A stretch of DNA of 64,000 nucleotides from contig CAZVHA010000006.1 in assembly GCA_964626905.1 (NCBI GenBank), forward strand, positions 1 to 64,000, in the 5' to 3' direction. The translations under genes were made by a program, and so were the position numbers. The notes under the pieces are model-generated. The model was not told where the DNA came from. It searched no databases and saw nothing but the letters and a program-made list of their open reading frames with translations. The DNA comes from REEB52 sp964626905. Its GTDB lineage: Bacteria > Chlamydiota > Chlamydiia > Chlamydiales > SM23-39. The first letter of the stretch is position 1. Every line of letters begins with the position of its first letter. Shown piece by piece: positions 25,493 through 33,209 of the stretch.

Positions 25493-25580
25493 AAGTGATC
25501 TCAGCGAAGAAATACCCAGTTGTTTAAAATCTTTTTTCTCAATATGTTCTATTGCGTTTTACGAATTTTCGAGGGTGTGT

Positions 25581-26450
25581 ATGCAAAAAGATGATGAGAA
25601 TAGCCTGATTCCTAGCAAACTGTCGTTCGAAGATTTAAAGCAGGTCAATCAGCATGGGATTGAGTATTGGAGCGCTAGAAGTTTGCAGCCCTGTCTTGGC
25701 TATTCTCAATGGCGGCGATTTGAAAATGCAATTCAAAAAGCCATAGAGTCCTGTAAACAGTCTGGAAATGATCCGAAGCATCACTTTGCCGGCGCCGGCA
25801 ACCCAATAACGAGTGGAAAAGGGAGAACTCAAGTTGTTGAAGATTATCAGCTTTCGCGTTTTGCCTGTTATCTTATTGCCCAAAATGGAGACTCTAGAAA
25901 ACCAGAAATTGCCCATGCTCAGAAATATTTTGCGATTCAAACTCGACGCCAAGAGCTTACCGATGCAGCCGTTGCCGATCTTGAACGCTTAGAGTTGCGC
26001 AAACAGACATCTCAAGACTTCAAAGCTCTTTCTGGCGCAGCTCGCGACGCCGGTGTCCAAAATAAAATGTTCGGGATCTTCCATGATGCTGGGTACAAAG
26101 GACTCTATGGGGGACTTGGATCGGATGCGATCAAAGCTCGCAAAGGGATTGCCCCTAAAAAACAATTGATGGATCGGATGGATAGAACAGAGCTGGCAGC
26201 TAATCAGTTCCGGATGACGCAAACACGAGAAAAACTCAAACGTGAAGGCATCAAGCACCAAAGGGATGCTATTGAGGCTCATGAAACAGTAGGCAAAGAA
26301 GTTCGCGCTGCCATTGCTAAAATTGGCGGAACGCCACCTGAAAATATCCCTCCAGCGGAACACAACAAAAAAGTAGAAAAGCGCTTAAAAAAGACTAAGC
26401 CTATTCTAATGCTTGACTCTAGAGATGCAGCTGGTATCGGGGATAACTAG
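25581..26450 (+). CDS. dinD: DNA damage-inducible protein D (DinD)
   Basis: 289 aa from the ATG at 25581, preceded by GAGGG at 6 nt; the longer upstream frame overlaps the divergent gene and is rejected. Recognised by the DinD blocks GIEYWSARSLQPCLGYSQWRRFENAI, RTQVVEDYQLSRFACYLIAQNGDSRKPEIA and QKYFAIQTRRQE, and in the second half MFGIFHDAGYKGLYGG. E. coli DinD is SOS-inducible and inhibits RecA-mediated strand exchange. The gene is patchily distributed and often on mobile DNA; here it ends about 15 nt before a tRNA gene, a common place for acquired genes. Its lysine-rich C-terminus follows a long helical stretch. Confidence 0.85.
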   Translation: MQKDDENSLIPSKLSFEDLKQVNQHGIEYWSARSLQPCLGYSQWRRFENAIQKAIESCKQSGNDPKHHFAGAGNPITSGKGRTQVVEDYQLSRFACYLIAQNGDSRKPEIAHAQKYFAIQTRRQELTDAAVADLERLELRKQTSQDFKALSGAARDAGVQNKMFGIFHDAGYKGLYGGLGSDAIKARKGIAPKKQLMDRMDRTELAANQFRMTQTREKLKREGIKHQRDAIEAHETVGKEVRAAIAKIGGTPPENIPPAEHNKKVEKRLKKTKPILMLDSRDAAGIGDN

Positions 26451-26464
26451 TGATAATAAAAGAA

Positions 26465-26539
26465 TCTGGGTGATAGGATTTGAACCTACGACCTCTTGCA
26501 CCCCATGCAAACGCGCTAGCCAAGCTGCGCTACACCCAG
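26465..26539 (-). tRNA. tRNA-Pro (anticodon GGG)
   Basis: On the minus strand a full cloverleaf: acceptor CTGGGTG/CACCCAG, D-stem GCGC..GCGC, anticodon stem TTTGC/GCAAG with loop ATGGGGT (anticodon GGG, proline), and T-arm GTAGG TTCAAAT CCTAT. CCA is not encoded. The first 24 nt overlap the 3' end of the upstream protein gene on the same strand, whose TAG stop is in the D-loop, so the two are very likely cotranscribed and processed. Confidence 0.95.
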
Positions 26540-26803
26540 ATGATCGGACAAAACTGCTGCGAGCCCTTCAAATTGAATATCTGCGCGCTTAAATTCTTTG
26601 ACCCCGTGTTGAGCGCACTCTTCGACGATTTTTTCGAGCGTATCCCCGGGGTGGAGCTCGAGTGCTGTGATATCGACTGAAATAGAGGCCGAGAAGACGA
26701 CCCCATTTCTCAATCCCTTGACCCGGAAATTGGCATAAATGGAATCCTTTTTTCGGGTGATGTTTGTAAAGCGGATTAAATTATTTTCACTTAACGATTT
26801 CAC
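26516..26803 (-). CDS. Conserved small protein upstream of tRNA-Pro
   Basis: 95 aa from a GTG at 26803 with GGAG about 9 nt upstream; a TTG at 26818 would add 5 residues. Beta-rich N-terminal half (YANFRVKGLRNGVVFSASISVDI) and a helical half (TLEKIVEECAQHGVKEF). The last seven codons and the TAG stop are also the first 24 nt of the tRNA-Pro gene. Divergent from ung; C. trachomatis has a comparable small unnamed gene beside ung (CT606.1), which suggests vertical inheritance, though I could not align them. Function unknown. Confidence 0.65.
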   Translation of the reverse strand: MKSLSENNLIRFTNITRKKDSIYANFRVKGLRNGVVFSASISVDITALELHPGDTLEKIVEECAQHGVKEFKRADIQFEGLAAVLSDHLGVAQLG

Positions 26804-26897
26804 TCTAAATGTCTCCAAAAAGCTTAAATGTTAGTCGCTCGGAATTCTTTCTGTCAACCTTGACCCTTAAAAAGCAATACTGTTAAGCTCGTCTCCT

Positions 26898-27599
26898 ATG
26901 ACAATTGCCCCCGAAAAAATCTCTTACATGGAAGCGAGTTGGCTAGAAAAGTTACAGGGGGAATTTGAGAACCCCTACATGAAGAGCCTCGAGACATTTT
27001 TGGCGCAAGAGCTTGCTTCAGGGGTTGAGGTCTATCCTCCATTCGAGCTCATTTTTAACGCCTTTTGCCACCTAGGCTTTGATGAAACCAAAGTGGTGAT
27101 CATTGGACAGGACCCTTACCACGGGAAAGGGCAAGCGCACGGGCTCTCTTTCAGCGTGCAAAAGGGGATCCCCCAGCCCCCTTCCCTTCAAAATATTTTC
27201 AAGGAGTTGAAGGATGATTTAGGAGTGGCCCCTCCTGATCATGGCTGTTTAATCGATTGGGCAAAACAGGGGGTTTTGCTCCTCAATGCGACTCTGACAG
27301 TGAGGGCTGGGGAGCCAAAATCGCACTTTGGCAAAGGCTGGGAAATCTTTACCGATCGAGTTGTCCAGCTCCTTTGTTTGAAAAAAGACCCGATTGTCTT
27401 TATTCTCTGGGGGAAATCTGCGGCTGAAAAATTCGATCATATCGGTTCCCACGCTGCGCATCACCTGGTTTTGACCTCTTCCCACCCATCCCCCTTTTCG
27501 GCCCACAGTGGCTTTTTTGGCAGCCGCCCCTTTTCAAAGGCGAACGAGTTCTTGAAAAAAAACGGGAAAAAGCCCATTAGTTGGGCAATTGAGTCATGA
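26898..27599 (+). CDS. ung: Uracil-DNA glycosylase
   Basis: 233 aa, ATG at 26898. Family 1 Ung: the water-activating motif GQDPYHG, then GLSFSVQKGIPQPPSLQNIFKEL, VLLLNATLTVRAG, and the DNA-intercalation loop HPSPFSAHSGFFG. It removes uracil from DNA to start base excision repair. Its TGA overlaps the ATG of the MFS gene (ATGA). The last 16 codons are duplicated 1.9 kb downstream (29446-29500), showing that this 3' end took part in a rearrangement. Confidence 0.97.
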   Translation: MTIAPEKISYMEASWLEKLQGEFENPYMKSLETFLAQELASGVEVYPPFELIFNAFCHLGFDETKVVIIGQDPYHGKGQAHGLSFSVQKGIPQPPSLQNIFKELKDDLGVAPPDHGCLIDWAKQGVLLLNATLTVRAGEPKSHFGKGWEIFTDRVVQLLCLKKDPIVFILWGKSAAEKFDHIGSHAAHHLVLTSSHPSPFSAHSGFFGSRPFSKANEFLKKNGKKPISWAIES

Positions 27600-27603
27600 C
27601 AAA
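27549..27603 (+). repeat. 55-bp direct repeat, left copy (ung 3' end)
   Basis: This stretch encodes the last residues of Ung (FLKKNGKKPISWAIES) and runs into the next start. It recurs at 29446-29500 with 2 mismatches in 55. The two copies enclose the MFS exporter gene and the Cys-rich protein gene, with a period of 1897 bp. Confidence 0.9.
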
Positions 27604-28828
27604 TCGGGGAGCCAAAACGCTAAATTTTTTTTCGATTTGCTTCACCTTTTTTGTCGATTATCTTTGCTGGTCTATTGTATTTCCCATTTTTGCCCCCTAT
27701 TTTATAGATGTGAATAATCGCCTTTTTCCCGCCAGTATCTCAGTGGAGACGAGGACGATGATTTTGGGATTTTTTTTGATGATTTTTTCGCTTGGGCAAT
27801 TTTTAGGGGCCCCTTTGATTGGCGAATACGGCGACAAACACGGAAGAAGAAAGGCGCTCCTCATCAGTGTCTCTATGACGGTTTTCGGCCTTGCTTTAAG
27901 TGCCTATTGCATCGAAATCAAAAATCTGTTTTTTTTGTTTATAGGTCGTTTTATTACGGGGGTTTTCGCAGGGAGTACAACGATTTGCTTCGCTTGTACT
28001 AGCGATTTGAGTGGCGATGAAAAAGAAAAGGCGAGATATTTTGGCATCCTTTCGATGATTGCGGGAATCGCCTTTATCATGGGGGCATTTGCGGGAGGGA
28101 AACTCTCAGATCGATCGATCTACGCCTCCTTTTCCGCAAGTTTACCTCTTTGGGTTGCAGCCGGTTTTACCCTTGCGAATCTCCTTTTTATCCTGTTCTT
28201 TTTTCGCGAAACGACCCACTTTGACCCAAAGCTCCGATTTCATATTTTAGAATCGTTCACCAATATCAAAGTTGCGCTTAAAACTGAAAAAGTCAAAGAA
28301 ATCTACATCGTCTATTTTCTTTTTTTCACAGCTTGGACCCTTTTTTTCCAATTTATACCGGTCCTTTCAATTGAGAAATTTTCCTTTACGAACTCAAATA
28401 TTGGGGATCTCGCCCTTTTCATGGGGCTGTGTTGGGCAGCTGGATCTGGATATTTGAATAAGTATTTTATCCATAAATTCAAAACGACGCATGTCCTCGA
28501 ACTGTGCCTTATCGGATTTACCGCTTTTTGCTTTTTAGTCGTATTTCCGAAACATCTTTATAGTGTGTTGGGCATCATCGGAGTTTGCGTTGTTTGCGGA
28601 AGTATCGCTTGGCCTTTATGCGTAGGGATGATTTCCAATGCTGCGCCAGAAAAAATGCAGGGGAAAATCATTGGGTTAAGTCAATCTGTTCAGTCGCTCG
28701 CCATGGCAATTGGCCCCGCAATAGGGGGAATTGCCTTCAGCTCTTCATCCCAATTGCCGTTTTTTATCGCGGCAGCCATGAGCCTCTTTTCTGTCGTCAT
28801 CTACTACTTTATCTTGAAGCCGCGATAA
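27596..28828 (+). CDS. MFS transporter, TCR/Tet-like
   Basis: 410 aa with about 12 transmembrane segments. ATG at 27596 overlaps the ung stop by 4 nt. The MFS loop 2-3 motif is visible as LIGEYGDKHGRRKALL, and the TCR/Tet-type GRFITGVFAGSTTICFACTSDL follows. Such carriers export drugs or small metabolites with proton exchange, but substrates vary. The gene lies in a segment bordered by copies of the ung 3' end, suggesting insertion of this segment between ung and its former neighbour. Confidence 0.85.
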   Translation: MTNRGAKTLNFFSICFTFFVDYLCWSIVFPIFAPYFIDVNNRLFPASISVETRTMILGFFLMIFSLGQFLGAPLIGEYGDKHGRRKALLISVSMTVFGLALSAYCIEIKNLFFLFIGRFITGVFAGSTTICFACTSDLSGDEKEKARYFGILSMIAGIAFIMGAFAGGKLSDRSIYASFSASLPLWVAAGFTLANLLFILFFFRETTHFDPKLRFHILESFTNIKVALKTEKVKEIYIVYFLFFTAWTLFFQFIPVLSIEKFSFTNSNIGDLALFMGLCWAAGSGYLNKYFIHKFKTTHVLELCLIGFTAFCFLVVFPKHLYSVLGIIGVCVVCGSIAWPLCVGMISNAAPEKMQGKIIGLSQSVQSLAMAIGPAIGGIAFSSSSQLPFFIAAAMSLFSVVIYYFILKPR

Positions 28829-28851
28829 GATTTGCATTTTGGATTTCTCAT

Positions 28852-29313
28852 TCAAGTTCGGCTGCTCACGCGGCCGAGCATTGAGACAAAAGCGATTCCC
28901 AAGCCAAGGCAATTTAGGGCAGCCATCAAGCAGCGGTTGGTTCTTTTGGCACTGAGAAGATAGTATTCATCCCGAGCAAAGGGCACTTCATTTGATTCGA
29001 TGAGTTCGTATTGCAATACCGCAGGTTTAGAGCATCCTTTCTCGAGGCAGTCGGAAAGTTTGACCAGTTTCGAGTCCAAGCACTTTTCTGGATGTATGGG
29101 CATTCTGGCTACTCTAAGAAGCTGTTCCACTTTTTTTGTTGTAGCGAACCAACTGAGCCCAGCTGTGATGATGCCGATGCCTGGAATGGCATGGATCAGC
29201 GTCTCAAGACAAGAGATTCTCCAAGGGCAGCAGCCATTGGGGTCGTAATTGGAAGGGCAAAAGCCGCAGCACGAACGTCTAGTCGTTTCGGCAGAAAGAT
29301 CGCTTGTATCCAT
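28852..29313 (-). CDS. Cys-rich hypothetical membrane protein
   Basis: 153 aa, ATG at 29313 with GAGGG about 7 nt upstream. The N-terminal third holds many cysteines (RRSCCGFCPS, GCCPWRISC), followed by a hydrophobic segment (HAIPGIGIITAGLSWFA); the end holds a second one (CLMAALNCLGLGIAFVSML). Two hydrophobic segments with a soluble middle resemble small chlamydial inclusion-membrane-type proteins only loosely. It is transcribed opposite to the MFS gene, within the segment bounded by the ung repeats. Function unknown; cysteines could form disulfides or bind metal. Confidence 0.6.
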   Translation of the reverse strand: MDTSDLSAETTRRSCCGFCPSNYDPNGCCPWRISCLETLIHAIPGIGIITAGLSWFATTKKVEQLLRVARMPIHPEKCLDSKLVKLSDCLEKGCSKPAVLQYELIESNEVPFARDEYYLLSAKRTNRCLMAALNCLGLGIAFVSMLGRVSSRT

Positions 29314-29445
29314 TATATTCCCTCAGGTCACAAATGTATTTTCACGCACCATACCGATGCTGCACTACAAAAGACTGTTGCATGGCAAACATTTAGCCAC
29401 CAAAAAGATTTTTTTTCAAATGAATTTGATATATATTGCGACCGT

Positions 29446-29500
29446 TTCTTGAAAAAAAACGGGAAAGAGCCCATTAGTTGGGCAATTGAGTCACGACAAA
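29446..29500 (+). repeat. 55-bp direct repeat, right copy (ung 3' remnant)
   Basis: A copy of the ung tail (FLKKNGKEPISWAIES in the old frame, with the stop TGA changed to CGA), 53 of 55 bases equal to 27549-27603. No ung sequence precedes it, so it is a remnant. It leads directly into the small gene starting at 29486 or 29513. Confidence 0.9.
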
Positions 29501-29701
29501 ATTGTCAAAAATATGCGCGATTGGGTCGATCAGATCTCTTGTTACATGGAGAAACGCGAAGAAATTTCTTTACCTCACGAGGATCTATCTGAGGAGATCC
29601 ATACAGCTGCCCTGGAAACAAAAAAATTTTTAGAAGTGACAGACCAATTGGAATTGGCCCTCAATTCCATGGTGGAAAAAATCGAGAAGACAAACAGCTA
29701 A
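29486..29701 (+). CDS. Small coiled-coil-like hypothetical protein
   Basis: 71 aa from a TTG at 29486, or 62 aa from the ATG at 29513. Charged, leucine-containing helices (HEDLSEEIHTAALETKKFLEVTDQLELALNSMVEKIEK) suggest a short coiled coil. No Shine-Dalgarno is evident; its first codons come from the duplicated ung tail if the TTG is used, so the ATG at 29513 is the safer start. It is followed by the Rsm22-like gene 22 nt later, which suggests cotranscription. Function unknown. Confidence 0.5.
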   Translation: MSHDKIVKNMRDWVDQISCYMEKREEISLPHEDLSEEIHTAALETKKFLEVTDQLELALNSMVEKIEKTNS

Positions 29702-29723
29702 TGGGGATGGTATCATCCTCTCT

Positions 29724-30635
29724 ATGCAAATTCCCGAAGAATTAAAACAGGCAATAGAGCCTTTTTTTGAAAACATTTCGACCCATTCTCTACGAAGGGC
29801 AAGAGAGGCTCTATCCAAAGATTATCAAGAGGGTGCTACTTCCCCTTTTGAAGATGAGGGGAAACGGCTCGCCTATTTAGGAGCCCGCATGCCCGCAACC
29901 TTTGCTGCGGTGCATCAGGTTTTGCAAAAACTTTCTTTAAAAGGGCATCTACTCGATCTCGGCGCTGGACCAGGAACGGCTAGCTGGGCAGGCTTAACCC
30001 TTTTTCCCGAATTGGAAAAAATCACCCTGCTCGAAAAAAATCCTGAGGCAATCGCCCTTGGGAAAAAACTAGCCCAAGCGCACCCTATTTTGCGAAATGC
30101 GACTTGGATCCAAGAAAATCTAGATCGAGCCATCCCAGAAGCAGATAGCGCAATTCTCTCCTACGTAGTGGGCGAACTCGAAGACTATACAAAAGTCATT
30201 GAACATTGTTGGAGGGCAGTATCCACCTTGATCATCGTCGAGCCAGGAACACCCAAAGCATTTGAGCGGATGAAAAAAATTCGAGAACAACTAATTGCCC
30301 TCAAGGCGTATATCATCGCCCCTTGTCCCCATCTTTTTCACTGCCCAAATCCGTGGTGTCATTTTTCGACTCGCGTGGAGAGGAGTCGCCTTCACCGCTT
30401 ATTGAAGGGAGGATCCCTCGGATTCGAAGATGAAAAGTTTTGCTATCTGATCGCATCTAAATCCCCCAGCGCCCCCTTTTCAGCAAGAGTCATTAGACAG
30501 CCCCTGAAATGCACGGGTCATGTCCGCCTCTCTCTTTGTACGAAAGAGGGGATGCTCGTAGAAAAAACGATCTCTAAAAAAGAGAAAAATTCTTACCGAT
30601 TGGCCCGCAATTCCGAATGGGGATCCCAAATGTAA
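29724..30635 (+). CDS. Rsm22-like methyltransferase
   Basis: 303 aa, ATG at 29724. The SAM-binding motif LLDLGAGPGTASWAG is at about residues 75-89, followed by ITLLEKNPEAI. The C-terminal half has the Rsm22 signature: CPHLFHCPNPWCHFSTRVERSRLHR and then GFEDEKFCYLIA, with the conserved cysteines that may bind a metal or iron-sulfur cluster. Rsm22 proteins are associated with the mitochondrial small ribosomal subunit, and bacterial relatives are thought to act on ribosomal RNA or ribosome assembly. The TAA stop is inside palindrome copy 2. Confidence 0.8.
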   Translation: MQIPEELKQAIEPFFENISTHSLRRAREALSKDYQEGATSPFEDEGKRLAYLGARMPATFAAVHQVLQKLSLKGHLLDLGAGPGTASWAGLTLFPELEKITLLEKNPEAIALGKKLAQAHPILRNATWIQENLDRAIPEADSAILSYVVGELEDYTKVIEHCWRAVSTLIIVEPGTPKAFERMKKIREQLIALKAYIIAPCPHLFHCPNPWCHFSTRVERSRLHRLLKGGSLGFEDEKFCYLIASKSPSAPFSARVIRQPLKCTGHVRLSLCTKEGMLVEKTISKKEKNSYRLARNSEWGSQM

Positions 30636-30651
30636 AGCGGCTTTACATTTG
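30627..30651. repeat. Dispersed palindrome, copy 2 (Rsm22-like gene stop)
   Basis: Perfect 25-bp palindrome: outer C/G pair, arms AAATGTAAAGC and GCTTTACATTT, centre G. The CAA ATG TAA codons that end the methyltransferase gene are its first nine bases, so the last two amino acids and the stop are palindrome-encoded. Confidence 0.92.
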
Positions 30652-30723
30652 CCTAATTTACGGGCAAAACAGATAAAGGATCTTCTTGAAGAAGATTTTT
30701 ATTTCAGATATATATTCTCCCAA

Positions 30724-32388
30724 ATGCGTTTAGGGTTTCTTCTCCTCTTGTTTTTTATTTGCCCTCTCTTGGCTGATGGGACTGCTCGAGAAATTGACGT
30801 TGCAGGAAGTCCCCGCGTGGAGCACCGCGACGGAGCTCCTGTTTTGATCGAGGGGATCATCCTCGTTCCAGGAGGAGTTGGCGGAGATTCTGTCGAACAA
30901 GTTCCCGGTGTTCATAGTCTATTAGATGAACCAGTAGATCAAGAGCTCTTTGATTCCCTCAGAGTCTATTTGAATCATCCCCTTTCGGAGGAACTGCTCA
31001 AGAAAATTCGAGTCACTATCACAGACTACTTTAAGAATTATAAAAACCAATATGTGGCAGTCATTATCCCAGTCCAAAATGTGAATGATGGAGTGGTCGT
31101 TTTTCAGGTATTTATCGGGAAAGTCGGGAACGTGATTTACAAAGGGCAAAAATGGTTTACTCAAAAATGCTTAGAAAAAGCGATTCGGATTTATCCCGGC
31201 GATCCGATGGTCGAGCCCGACCTACTGAATGCAGTGACTTGGGCCAATAGAAACGCCTTTCGAAGCACGAGGATGATCCTCGCCCCTTCCTTAGAAAAAG
31301 GGCTGACAGATGTTCTCTTTGTGACAAAGGATCGCTTTCCCGCTCGATTTTTTGTCGGATCAGACAATACGGGCTATAGAACCAACGGGACGATTCGCCT
31401 CTATGGAGGATTCAATTGGGGCGATGTCTTTTGGAGCGGGGATCTTGTTTCTTATCAATACACCGCTTCAACCGATTTTCATAAGTTCCAATCTCACATC
31501 GCAACCTACAATTGTTTTATTTCCTCCAAAAAGCACCTCTTGAAGCTGTTCGGTGTCTACGGCTCTGTTTTCCCTCAAATCAGAGGATTTGCCGTCAGCG
31601 GGATTAACGTCCAAGGATCGCTCCGCTACCAAATTCCCTTTTTGCCCCTCTATGGCTCCTTCCGACACCAGACAGAGTGGGGCGGAGATTACAAATACCT
31701 GACAAGCAATCTCTTTTTTCTTGGAGACGCCGCCCAAGGAGGGACAGCCACGGGCACCCACACCATTACCGTCTCCCAGCTGGCCTCCTCTTATTTTTGT
31801 GAAAGAAACTGGCCCAAAGATTACCTCTCTTTTAAAATAGATATGCTTATCTCCCCTTGGCAAAACCTATTTCCTCATCAAAACAAGGCAAGCTACGACG
31901 CCTCGAGGCAATCGAGCCATGTCCGATATGCCTATTGGCGCGGAATGATATCAAATATATATCGATCAGAAAAAAAGGTGACCCTCTCCATCCAAGCGCA
32001 AGGACAGCTCGCAACGGGAACTTTGCCCACATCGGAACAGTTTGGATTGGGTGGATTCAATACAGTGCGAGGGTATTATGAGCAGCAATTTGTCGCAGAC
32101 AATGCTTTTTGTCTGAATGTCGAAGTGTTTGCCCCCTCTTTTCCTATTTTGAAAAATCTTTCAAATGAATTAGCGCTCGTCGCCTTTGTCGATTATGGCT
32201 ACGGATATAATTATTCGGTGAGCCTACCCGTTTTCGTTCACCAGAATTTATTGGGAGTGGGGGGAGGAGCGAGATATGTCGTTTCGAGATATCTCGATGC
32301 GGAAGCCTACTACGGTTTTCAAGGGCTTGCGATTGAGGGCAATGCTCAATTGGGAAGATTTCATTTTAGTTTAACTGCGAGTTATTGA
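30724..32388 (+). CDS. TpsB/ShlB-type outer-membrane secretion protein
   Basis: 554 aa from the ATG at 30724; the upstream in-frame extension is hydrophilic and partly palindrome-derived. Signal peptide MRLGFLLLLFFICPLLA. A POTRA_2-like domain (LSEELLKKIRVTITDYFKNYKNQYVAVIIPVQ) is followed by a beta-barrel of the ShlB/FhaC/HecB type, with LPTSEQFGLGGFNTVRGYYEQ carrying the VRGY motif of Omp85/TpsB lid loops. These proteins export large TpsA partners or insert in the outer membrane. No TpsA-like gene follows; a FecR-domain protein does, overlapping by one base. An AT-rich TATATT lies just before the start. Confidence 0.82.
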   Translation: MRLGFLLLLFFICPLLADGTAREIDVAGSPRVEHRDGAPVLIEGIILVPGGVGGDSVEQVPGVHSLLDEPVDQELFDSLRVYLNHPLSEELLKKIRVTITDYFKNYKNQYVAVIIPVQNVNDGVVVFQVFIGKVGNVIYKGQKWFTQKCLEKAIRIYPGDPMVEPDLLNAVTWANRNAFRSTRMILAPSLEKGLTDVLFVTKDRFPARFFVGSDNTGYRTNGTIRLYGGFNWGDVFWSGDLVSYQYTASTDFHKFQSHIATYNCFISSKKHLLKLFGVYGSVFPQIRGFAVSGINVQGSLRYQIPFLPLYGSFRHQTEWGGDYKYLTSNLFFLGDAAQGGTATGTHTITVSQLASSYFCERNWPKDYLSFKIDMLISPWQNLFPHQNKASYDASRQSSHVRYAYWRGMISNIYRSEKKVTLSIQAQGQLATGTLPTSEQFGLGGFNTVRGYYEQQFVADNAFCLNVEVFAPSFPILKNLSNELALVAFVDYGYGYNYSVSLPVFVHQNLLGVGGGARYVVSRYLDAEAYYGFQGLAIEGNAQLGRFHFSLTASY

Positions 32389-33209
32389 TGTTGATCTACA
32401 AACTATTATTCTTGTTTTTCCTCTTTCCCCTTTTTAGCCAATCTCAGGAAACTGTTGGAAAGGTGCTCGCCGTTGAAGGTCAGGTCATCGCTTCCTTGAA
32501 TGAACAGACCCGCCCCTTGAGGGTGGGTGAGCCCATCTATCTTCACGATCGGGTTACCACGGCTGCCAAAAGTCGTGCGCAGATCGAATTTAGCGATGGG
32601 AGTCTATTGAATCTCATTCCTAACGCCGATTTCCAGATCCAGACATATTCCTATAGAAAAGCATTAGCGAGCGATCATTTTTTTGGAGAGATCTTCAAGG
32701 GCGGCCTCAGGGTTTTAACAGGAAAGATCTCGAAAAAAAATCCTGAAAAATATGAGTTTAAAACGCCTTCTGCAACACTCGGGCTGCGGGGAACGATTGT
32801 CGAGATCAATCTCTTGGACCAAGAAACCTATTTTAGCGTGAGTCAAGGGAGGGCGCTCGTCCAAAATCGGGGCGGTTCTCTTTTAATAGGAGAGGGGAAA
32901 GCGCAATTTTCTTTTATTCGAAGTGCCATTGCGGCGCCTGTAAGTGTTTCAAATCGCCCGCCTCAATTGCAGCCCCAACTGTTTACGGAGCCACCCGGAG
33001 GAGTAGCGATCGATGCAAGAGCAGCAGCGACGCCGCAAGCTCCAAGCATTCAACAACAAGCCCCAACCTCAAGCGGGGCGGAATCTTCGAGCTCCTCCTC
33101 TTCTTCGACAAGCGGAACTACAATTACCCCAAGTGAAGAGGAGTCTAGCTCCCCTACAGCTCCCCCGACAAGTACAAGTGGAGGGGCCTCTATCCAGGGA
33201 GGTTGTTGA
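32388..33209 (+). CDS. Secreted FecR-domain protein with Ser-rich tail
   Basis: 273 aa, ATG at 32388 sharing bases with the TpsB stop (TGATG), so the genes are translationally coupled. Signal peptide LLFLFFLFPLFSQSQ, then a FecR domain (VGKVLAVEGQVIA, GEPIYLHDRVTTAAKSRAQIEFSDGSLLNL, ATLGLRGTIVEI). The C-terminal quarter is low-complexity: Gln/Pro/Ala, then a run of serines and threonines, ending in GGASIQGGC. Free-standing secreted FecR domains often lie next to CHASE2 cyclases and surface proteins and probably bind carbohydrate or peptide. The 3' end overlaps the converging cyclase gene by 20 nt. Confidence 0.8.
   Translation: MLIYKLLFLFFLFPLFSQSQETVGKVLAVEGQVIASLNEQTRPLRVGEPIYLHDRVTTAAKSRAQIEFSDGSLLNLIPNADFQIQTYSYRKALASDHFFGEIFKGGLRVLTGKISKKNPEKYEFKTPSATLGLRGTIVEINLLDQETYFSVSQGRALVQNRGGSLLIGEGKAQFSFIRSAIAAPVSVSNRPPQLQPQLFTEPPGGVAIDARAAATPQAPSIQQQAPTSSGAESSSSSSSSTSGTTITPSEEESSSPTAPPTSTSGGASIQGGC

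Noticed and set aside
29011..29592. 193-aa frame running through the Cys-rich gene and the ung remnant
   Set aside because: Antisense to the Cys-rich gene with its good Shine-Dalgarno, and its end is the copied ung tail, so it is an accidental fusion.
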